Part shown: positions 55,819 to 64,000 of the stretch, piece after piece
Position numbering within the stretch: position 1 is the first letter of the stretch
How the letters are laid out: each line of letters opens with the position of its first letter
DNA from: Trematomus loennbergii
Lineage: Eukaryota; Chordata; Actinopteri; Perciformes; Nototheniidae
NCBI GenBank assembly: GCA_012861695.1
Contig: JAAOOA010000530.1
Span: forward strand, 42,501 to 106,500
Reading direction: 5' to 3'
Length of the DNA: 64,000 nucleotides
The notes under the pieces: generated by a model
Databases searched by the model: none
Told to the model about the DNA's origin: nothing
The model's input: the letters and a program-made list of their open reading frames with translations, nothing else
Program-made: the position numbers and the translations under genes

Positions 55819-56165
55819 CCCATAAGAAATTTTACCATAGTATTTGTACCATAGTACCATGGTATATTTACCATGGTACATGTACCATGGTATTTTTGAC
55901 AGATTGTACCATGGTACAAACCATGGTATGTACCATGGTTTGTACCATGGTACAAACCATATGTACCATGGTACATTACTATATGTGCTATGGAACACAT
56001 ACCATGGTACTATAAAATATACCATGGTACTATCTGTCAAAAAAATACTGCGGCACATGTACCGTGGTAAATATACCATGGTACATGTACCATGGTAAAT
56101 ATGCCATGGTACATGTACCATGGTATATTTACCATGGTACTATGGTACGAGTACTATGATAACAT
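55819..56165. repeat. Subterminal ATGGTACC palindrome array, copy 2
   Basis: Mirror of 54,958-55,302, starting 'cccataagaaattttacca'. Open frames such as MVHVPWYIYHG in it are artefacts of the repeat. Confidence 0.9.
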
Positions 56166-56939
56166 TTCATATGGCTGTTGGAGGGCTTGATAACCCACTA
56201 CCCCTGGCACCATAACAATTACCATGGTAAATACATATTTTCTTGTATTTGTGTCATACCTGTACTAAACTGTAGATACTGTAGAATGTACAATGGTAGG
56301 CTATATCAAATAAAAATAATGGACTGAGGCAAATACAAATAATACATGGACTCAACATGTATTAACATGTATTAATATTTTTAATTTATACTACAGAACA
56401 TACAATATTGCATGAAAAAACATAATGGCCTAACGTGGCCGAACAAATGGATTTTTATTAAAATGTTTTCCTTTTGAGGATCTTCGCCGAATTGGAGAGC
56501 TTCTGACGTATGTAGCCCTTGATCTCCGCCTCTGTCTTCTCTTTGAAGACAGATTTAACTTCACCTAAAGAGAGAAAGAAATAAAGAAAAGGGGAATCAA
56601 CAGATGAAGAGACAAATTACAAAAACAGACAGACAGACAGACAGCAGGGATGCAAACTCATCAGGTATGAAAAAGGTGACAAGGATCCGACCCCCCTACC
56701 CCACGGAATATCGGCTTTAAAATTAGGAATAACAGATGATTTTAGCAGTCAGAACAATTGAAGCAGCAGTGTTAATAATAACAGAAACGCCAAAGAGTCA
56801 CATCTAATAGAAATATATAAAAGCATGTATTTTAATTATGTAGCAGTCAGTTTATAATTTTGGCAGGACTGTTGAGCATTTTGAAAATGTATTTTCATGC
56901 CTCTGTGCAAGTCTTTCTATCTTTATAGCCAGTGGTGTA

Positions 56940-57560
56940 AGTAACCAAGTTCATAAACTCAACAAGTACTATACTTGGGTACAATTTTGAGATACTCGTA
57001 CTTTATTTAAGTATTTCAATGTGTTGCTACTTTGTTCTTCTACTCCTCTACAGTTCAGAGGTAAATGGTGTACTTTTCCTCCACTACATGTATTTAATAC
57101 CTTTAGTTACTTTACAGATGTGGATGAATGATGTGAAATATAATCAAGTGTTAAATCAGACTTTAGTTCCACCTGGAGTAAATCCACAAGCTACCCTGCA
57201 GTATACAAAGTCATTCAAACTAGCTGCTCCTTTACCAGCTTTGAGAACACTTTCATGATCAATCATTATAAAACATATCATATATATTATTCTGAAATGG
57301 ACCAATCTGCACAATCACTACTTTTACTGTCGCTACTTTCACTATATTTTGATGATAATACTTTTATACTTTCACTTGAGGAACATTTTGAATGCAGTAC
57401 TTTTACTATAACAGAGTATTCTGACACTCTGGTACTTCTACTTTTACTCAAGTACAAGATCTGAATACTTCTACTTTTACTACAAGATCTGAGTACTTCT
57501 ACTTTTACTACAAGATCTGAGTACTTCTACTTTTACTCAGGCACAAGATCTGAGTACTAA
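56940..57560 (+). mobile_element. 'Acttgagtaaaagta' repeat, mirror copy in right arm
   Basis: Reverse complement of 53,560-54,190, near identical. Confidence 0.78.
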
Positions 57561-57609
57561 CGTTAGCAGATAGTGACAATGTTAGTTAGCTTGCTCAACA
57601 ATTCTTTAA

Positions 57610-58086
57610 AGTGGACCTATCATGCTATATTATAATAATATAGTGTAGGACCATACCTATATAAGGCATATTTATACTTTTTTTTTTCAAATTACCAAAC
57701 AGACCATGCATTTTAGCCATGCCTCATTTCGCTTTTTTACCCCTGTTTTAGCAAGGGCAGATTCTGTGAGAACAGCACCATCTACAGGCCTGGCATATGT
57801 ACTACAGCGTCTCCAGCGCTTTAGAACGGCAATGGCCGTGGCTGTCTCCTCCTGATTGGTGGAGTTGGCCCAATAGCCGTAGCGCCACCGTCCTGACGTC
57901 AGGACGGTGTTCAAATCTGGATCAGTTTTTATCAGATCCGTTGCAGCCCCTTTTTTAGAGATTTGGGTATGGAGGAAAATAGAGAGGGTTGTGTTTTCTG
58001 ACACTTGGTGAGTTCCCTGGAACACCGGGGACACATATTCATGTAGAAAAGACGTACACAAGTGCATTTTACATGATAGGTCCCCT
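57610..58086. mobile_element. TTAA-flanked MITE, mirror copy in right arm
   Basis: TTAA at 57,606-57,609 and 58,087-58,090; 477 bp, two bases shorter than the left-arm copy. Confidence 0.85.
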
Positions 58087-58908
58087 TTAAATAATATTGC
58101 ATCATTATAATATATAAAAAAATAACACCATGTGCGTCATGATGGCACAAAACAGCTCGTGGCCACACTAATTACTTACAAACAATCTTTGTGAGTTCAG
58201 CAGAAGGAAGGGATGGTCGTGTCTCCCCCCTGCTTGATGCCCCAAGCCCAGTCACGCTGTGAGCAGCCATAAACGCTGTTGTGTACAGACCATGCATTAG
58301 GTCGTTGGTGTACTTAGCTGCTGTGGCCTTGTTGCACCGGTCTTTAATGGCCTGTTTAATATCCTAAGAACATAAAATAAGTAACACACCGTGTCATATT
58401 ATCAGGACATGATTTGAAATAGCACTATTGTGTCTAAGACAACAATTAAAATCATCCAAATCAACATACTTGATAGTATACTTATTAGACAATATGAAAC
58501 TTACCAGACAGACAGCATCGGTGGAAATCCCACCATCCTCCAAAGGCAGATGTGTTGTGGAACACTGCATATTTAAAAAAACACACAATAATCTTTGTTA
58601 CTAATAAGAAACTATAGAGAAGATACATAGACATACAGACAGACAGGTACACACACAGACAGAAAATCAGGCAAAGAATGAGAAGCCGGAGCAACATGGC
58701 CTTAACGCCTTAACGTGGACTAAAATGGTTAACAAGAAACAATGCCATGGCAAAAAGAAATATAAATATGGGGAAATATAATTAAATGTTATGAGTTCTA
58801 ATTTGGATATTTAAACAATTTTATGTTTAGGTAATGATTGCACTTCCATCAATTAGTGATCAGTTAAATCAATAATCATCTACTTGATTTATAACCAAGA
58901 ACAATACT

Positions 58909-61680
58909 AATTAAAGCTGCAAGCAGCGTTGAGCGGGTCTTCGACGCTCCGCAGGCTGTTGTCCGCACGTCGACGTGTGTGTCTAGGTGTCTCGAGGACT
59001 CGGCCGTTGGCAAACGTGGGAAGTTTCAGGCCGATCGGACAATGTCTTTGAGTTACAGCAGTCACACAAACATTGTGTTTGATGGCGAGTGATCTGTCGC
59101 CATGGCAACGTAAATTGATGACACCCCATAATACGCCTAGATATGTTGAGGGCTGCATCGTTATCAAACCTGTGAAGTTTTGTGCCGTTTGGAGCATGTT
59201 AACTGGAGTTATGAGAAAACCGTGTTTCATGGCGACCATTTTGTTACCATAGCAACAACATTTGATGAAATCTCAAAACTGACACATATATGTCTCGAGG
59301 GCTTGATGGTTAGCCATCATATGAAATCTGGTGCCGTTTGAACAATTTTCCATCGAGTTAGGACAACACCGTGTTTTTTGGCGAGGGATCTGTCACCATG
59401 GCAACGGCATATGATGACACCCCATAATGGACTTAGAGCTATTCAGGGCCGGACCATTAGCCATCATATGAAGTATGGTGCCGTTTGGACCATTTTCATA
59501 GGAGTAACAGCGACACCGTGTTTTATGGCGAGGGATCTGTCGCCATGGCAACGGCATATGATGACATCCCATAATTGGCGTAAAGCTGTTGAGGGCCAGA
59601 CCATTAGCCATCATCTGAAGTCTGGTGCCATTTGGACGATTTTCCATTGAATTAAGACAACATCGTGTTTTATGGCGAGTGATTCGTTGCCATGGAAACG
59701 GCATACGGTGAGATCTCAGATTTCACCTAGAGCTGTTGAGTCATGGACCAGTGATATAAAAGTGAAGATTGGGAGACGATGGGACCGTGTCCATTGGATT
59801 TACAGCGACACCGTGTTTTATGGCGAGTGATTCGTTGCCATGGCAACGGCATATGATGACATCCCATAATTGGCATAGTGCTGTTGAGGGCGGACTAGTA
59901 GCCATGATCTGAAGTCTGGTGCAGTTTGGACAATTTTCCATTGACGTAAGACAACATCGTGTTTTACGGCGATGATTCGTTGCCATGGAAACGGCATACG
60001 GTGAGATCTCAGATTTCACGTAGAGCTGTTGAGGGCCGGACCATTAACTGTCATCTGAAGTCTGGTGCCGTTTTGAACCTTTTCCATTGAATTAAGACAA
60101 CATCGTGTCGATGGGATGCGTTGCCATGGAAACGGCATACGGTGACATCCAGAATTGCGTAGAGCTGTTGAGGGCCGGACCATTAACTGTCATCTGAAGT
60201 CTGGTGCAGTTTGGAGCATTTTCCATTGACTTAAGACAACATCGTGTTTTATGGCGAGTGATTCGTTGCCATGGAAACGGCATACGGTGAGATCTCAGAT
60301 TTCACGTAGAGCTGTTGAGTCATGGACCAGTAATATAAAAGTGAAGATTGGGGGACGATGGGACGTGTCCATTGGATTTACAGCGACACCGTGTTTTACG
60401 GCGAGGAATGTGTTGCCATGGAAACGGCATACGGTGAGATCTCAATTTCGCGTAGAGCTGTTGAGTCATGGACCAGTAATATAAAAGTGAAGATTGGGGG
60501 ACGATGGACCGTGTCCATTGGATTTACAGCGACACCGTGTTTTATGGCGAGGGATTCGTTGCCATGGCAACAGCTTTTGAGGAAAACTCACTTTTGTCAT
60601 ATTAATGTGTTGAGGGCCGGACCATTAACTGTCATCTGAAGTCTGGTGCAGTTTGGAGCATTTTCCATTGACTTAAGACAACATTGTGAAGTTTGGTGGC
60701 GTTCTGAGCATGTCAGTTTGAGTGATGACATCATCGTATTCGTTTGATGGGCCTAGCATCGAGCGAACGCGAACTTTGGCGCCAAATAACGGCTGCGCCG
60801 TGCGAAAGAAAAAAACTTCCGTGATAACTTTTAATTGCCCATGTCTCGAGATGCTACCCGACGAATTTCGAGTCGTACGGATAAAGTCCCTGGGAGAAGA
60901 TAGATTTTGCGCGGAGGACGAAAAACGCGATAAATCGCGTTTTTTGACGCCTTTTTCACGCCAAATTCAAAATGGCCGACTTCCTGTACGTTATTTTATA
61001 CCCCTCCAAGAGGCTTTTTTGTTTGTCTCCGCACCTTAGATATGCTTAGCGAGTTTCGTTCGGTTACGTGAAAGTTAAAGTAGGGGAGTTAACGTTAAAA
61101 ACGGAAGTGGGCGTGGCCTACGCAATTTTTTACGCAAAGTTCCGGAACCAATTAACATCGCAAGTTGCGCACTTCTGACGCGCGTGCAAAATTTGTTGAG
61201 TTTTCACATATGTGGCGGGGGTCAAAAGTGCGCGCGAAATTCTAAAATAATAATCAGAATAATAATAATAAATAATCGGACCAATATCAATAATGTGCTC
61301 GTTTACAGTGACGTGGGCTACGCCCACGTCACTGTAGGCCGTTGGGCTACCTACTGTCATGATTTAGGCCACTTTTAATGGGCTTTTACCCGTCTTTTCC
61401 CTGTTTTTAGTGGGTTTTGCATGGTTATCGCTCGCTTCGCGAGCGACTAAATAGATCGTAACGATATTAATTATGCGAGTTGCAATCACGTGGGCTTCGC
61501 CCACGTGACTGGGCTCGCGCGGACTATCTGCCGTTACTATTTCCGAACCTTTTCTGTGCTTTTGCCGGTCGTTTTCCCTGTTTTTATGTGTTTTTCGCAG
61601 GTTTATCGGTCGCTGCGCGACCGATTTCAATAGGGTCTTCGCCGACCTATGGTCTCAGACCCTAATAACAATATATAATA
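58909..61680. mobile_element. Hairpin-rich dispersed repeat, mirror copy in right arm
   Basis: Starts 'aattaaagctgcaagcagcg' and ends 'ggtctcagaccctaataa'. Same hairpins and ~150-bp units as 49,442-52,213, with more short deletions (for example in 60,105-60,130). Confidence 0.7.
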
Positions 61681-62259
61681 GCTGTCATTCATGTGATTAA
61701 ACAACAACCTATCATGTACCTGCAAACTTGGTCCAGCAGTTGAGGTGTGAGCCGTAGATGTTCCTTCCTCTTCTGGTTTTCTCTCTTTAATTGAGTGTGT
61801 TCATGAAATAAACAAAGTTTAAAAAATGACAACACAAAGCTGATTTAAAGACATAGCAGATGTAAACAAGTAACAAAACATACCACGGTCTGAGTGTTGC
61901 TCAGTGAGCTGCTGCATTGAGGAAATCATCCTAGGGAGACCTACAAATACAGTGATTATTAGCCATTTCTCTCATTGAATCAAGATAAGAAGTCTACAGC
62001 CAAATTACAGGGGGTAGAATTGACCATCTCAGTTTGGTGTATTGGCATGCTAACATTGCTAACTAGTACTAAACAAAGTATATGTATGTAGGGCTGATGG
62101 GAATGTCACAAGTTTTTAGGTTATTTTTACATAAGGTGCCAGATGGTGCGTAAGGGAAACTAACAACATTTTCAGGTTTTGATTTACTTTGAGGGATATG
62201 TGGATATCTGTAAAAAAAAAAAATGCATTACAACCCAGCCAGCAATTGTAGAGACATTT

Positions 62260-62800
62260 ACTTAAAACAGAAAAAAAAGCTGGGATTCAACAATTGGAAA
62301 TTGGATTCGTCCGGCGACCATAAAGGTTCATGGCAATCTATCCAATAGTTGTTAATATGTTGGAATAGCCTCCCAACTGAGATACGGGATTGTTCCACTC
62401 TCAATAGTTTTAAAGGACAACTCAAAGAATGGTTGAGAAAAAACAGACGTGCAATCACCGCTAACTGCACTTTAACACAGGGGTATCTCCTCTTGCACTT
62501 TATGCATCTCTTGTATCCTCTCTTGCACTTTATATGTCGTTGCTGCTATAGTGTACTGCCATGTGGTAAATACTTGTGTGTGCTGCTCTTGCTCTCTTGC
62601 ATATCATGTATTTATTTTTTGCTATGTTTACAAATGTCATGTTCTTATATGATGTATGTCAGGGACTACGGATGGAAATTAGCTCAAAGCTAAAATCCGG
62701 CATATTTACACTTGAAGCATTATTTGTCTTACGTGTTCATTAATGTGCATTGTCCCTATTCCAATAAACGATTAAATGAAAAAATGAAAATGTTGATACA
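62260..62800 (+). mobile_element. LINE 3' fragment, mirror copy in right arm
   Basis: The plus strand encodes MLICWNSLPTEIRDCSTLNS then FKGQLKEWLRKN without the break seen in the left arm, then the same 3' UTR. Confidence 0.8.
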
Positions 62801-63750
62801 TTTGAGTCCAGACTGAAGTGGTGGACTAGCTATGACTGACTGGGAGACAAACATTCTGTAAATTGCAAAACAGCTTCATGCTGCTACTGTGGCTAAAAAT
62901 ATATTACTGTTAAATCAACATACCTTCAATGATGCTCAAAGCATTCCTGAGGGAATCATTCTCCCTCTCCAGTGCAGCAACCCTTTCCTCCAACGTCCTC
63001 AGGTAACTCTTTTCGTTCACCTCTTGGGCCTATCAAAAAGCACATCATTAAAAAAAAAAGGTTAGGTTTAAAAGCCAGTGGTGGAAAGTTAGTTCTAAAT
63101 AAATGTACTTGTGTTTTGAGGATTTAGCAGCCAGGTACAGTATGTATTGCACAGTTTAGGTAAATTTAGGTCACTGCACTTTGGACTTAGTATAAAACAG
63201 ATACATACCTTCTGAAGATCCTTATATTTTTTGGATAATGTCTGATGACGATGACTCCAGCCGTGATTTTTTGCTTGGTCTCTCCTGAGAACAGACATAA
63301 ATATTTGTTTTTGTGTGTGGTTGTGTGTGTATCTTCATAAAGTTGTGGTGTTTCGATTTTGAATAACTCACCTCTGACTGTTCCACGTCGTCGTCCTCCT
63401 CCAGAAAAGGCCTCCTTTTCTTTGCCCTCTTGCCTTTTCCCATTGGCCCGGATTGTTCAAAAGGTTCTTTACCTTCAACCAGCCGGTTCCTCATTTTGAG
63501 GAGTGCACCTTTGTCATCTATTGGAAGCAACAAAGATATTCAGCCTATTACTTTGTACAATCCATATATATATATATATATAGGGTACATCAACATTTGT
63601 ATGTGAGTCACATTGTCTGCTTACATGACAATATGTTGGTAATGATACTCTGTATAGGAAAATATAACATATGGTCATGCTACACCCATTATGAGTATAC
63701 TTATACTTAGCTGATAATACCTATGTAGCCAGGTGAGTTAAACTATATAT

Positions 63751-64000
63751 TAGTGGCAGCTGGTGAAAAATATTTTAGGTCGGGCTGTGGAAGATGGGGG
63801 GGATGGGGGCATATTTTATACCAGGGGTTTGCAACCTTTTTGAAACTGAGAGCTACCTGAAGGATAATGAACTCTATGGAGGGCTGCTTTTTTTGTATAA
63901 TCTTTCTGAAGAATATAAGTATATTTTTACTAATTACTGTTTCCAATGGGTGACATTTTTTTAGATAAAAAACAGTATTTTTATTTGTAATAATAACTTT
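63751..64000. mobile_element. hAT-like MITE, mirror copy, cut by window end
   Basis: Begins TAGTGGCAGCTGGTGAA after the ATATAT flank; the remainder lies outside the window. Confidence 0.75.

Larger units (their letters stand above)
56458..63517 (-). pseudogene. Second copy of the BEN-domain gene, partial, frame broken in exon 3
   Basis: Exons on the minus strand (5' to 3'): 63517-63372, 63284-63209, 63029-62924, 61940-61884, 61784-61720, 58564-58505, 58363-58180, 56564-56458, equivalent to exons 2-9 of the left copy. Exon 3 is 76 nt instead of 78: three bases lost in the 'tcatccacagaca' region and one A gained in 'ccaaaaaata', which shifts the frame. The other exons have identical lengths and conserved splice sites. 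Exon 1 is past the window end. Either a recent lesion or a sequence error. Confidence 0.75.
47109..64000. repeat. Giant inverted repeat, arms about 8.2 kb, 516-bp spacer
   Basis: Left arm 47,109-55,302, right arm 55,819-64,000 (continues past the window). The centre lies near 55,555-55,561, drifting by a few bases because of small indels. All genes and nested repeats of the left arm recur on the opposite strand in mirror order. Confidence 0.96.
55397..64000. mobile_element. CACTA/EnSpm-like transposon, copy 2, inverted, partial
   Basis: Begins CAGTGTTGCCAACT at 55,397, has the ~420-bp terminal region that copy 1 has lost, then 'acttacccataagaaat' and the ATGGTACC array, then the BEN gene on the minus strand. 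The transposase and far terminus are beyond the window. Confidence 0.82.

Noticed and set aside
54986..56121. Tyr/His/Trp-rich ORFs on both strands
   Set aside because: Translations of the palindromic ATGGTACC arrays; the same peptide appears on both strands because the repeat is self-complementary.
47109..64000. Palindrome as a simple foldback-read artefact
   Set aside because: The spacer is 516 bp and contains a genuine transposon terminus missing from the other arm, and the arms differ by small indels. Not excluded until reads are checked.

Overview
This is a piece of a vertebrate nuclear genome, almost certainly a teleost fish. The window carries a multi-exon P-type ATPase gene with GT-AG introns, the interspersed repeats typical of fish genomes (hAT- and piggyBac-like MITEs, a tRNA-derived SINE, LINE 3' tails, the 'tacttgagtaaaagtac' family), and many long minisatellites. 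There are no bacterial operons, RNA operons or CRISPR arrays.

Region 1 (about 2,588-34,173, + strand) holds 24 exons of a secretory-pathway Ca2+/Mn2+ ATPase, best matched to atp2c1 (SPCA1). They run from transmembrane segment 2 to the stop codon; the first ~85-90 codons lie upstream of the window. The P-type hallmarks appear in order: TGES-like TGE, PEGLP, DKTGT, KGA, TGDS, TGDGVND and the M6 [11 protein letters not shown]. Seven exons lack one base (one exon, two) in short homopolymer runs. The protein is otherwise well conserved, so this looks like consensus-sequence error rather than true pseudogenisation. The introns are unusually full of tandem arrays: a 57-bp array of about 78 copies, 28-bp x ~62, 38-bp x ~33, 72-bp x 12 and x 15, a ~165-bp array, a 33-bp array, (TG)n and (ACT)n. 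Several of these run directly into 3' splice sites.

Region 2 (34,174-40,830) is intergenic: the atp2c1 3' UTR, dispersed repeats and a MITE with ~60-bp inverted ends.

Region 3 (40,831 to the window end) is dominated by two copies, in inverted orientation, of a large (~14.5 kb) CACTA/EnSpm-like DNA transposon. Copy 1 starts at 40,831 with CAGTGTTGCCAACT. It has a subterminal array of palindromic ATGGTACCAT-type repeats, a spliced 894-aa TNP2-like transposase on the minus strand (42,050-46,366) with six short acidic micro-exons, a divergent 9-exon 320-aa BEN-domain gene on the plus strand (46,602-54,663), and a second ATGGTACC array at about 54,960-55,302. Copy 2 begins at 55,397, is inverted, and runs off the window end. 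Together they form a near-perfect ~8.2-kb-per-arm palindrome (47,109-55,302 and 55,819-64,000) around a 516-bp spacer. Both copies carry the same nested insertions (hAT-like, LINE 3' end, a 2.77-kb hairpin-rich repeat, a TTAA-flanked MITE, the 'tacttgagtaaaagtac' repeat). One therefore derives from the other by duplication after those insertions, rather than from two independent fresh insertions.

The most novel element here is the two-gene transposon: a transposase plus a BEN-domain DNA-binding partner, a shared ~235-bp divergent promoter, and palindromic subterminal repeat arrays that are plausible binding sites.
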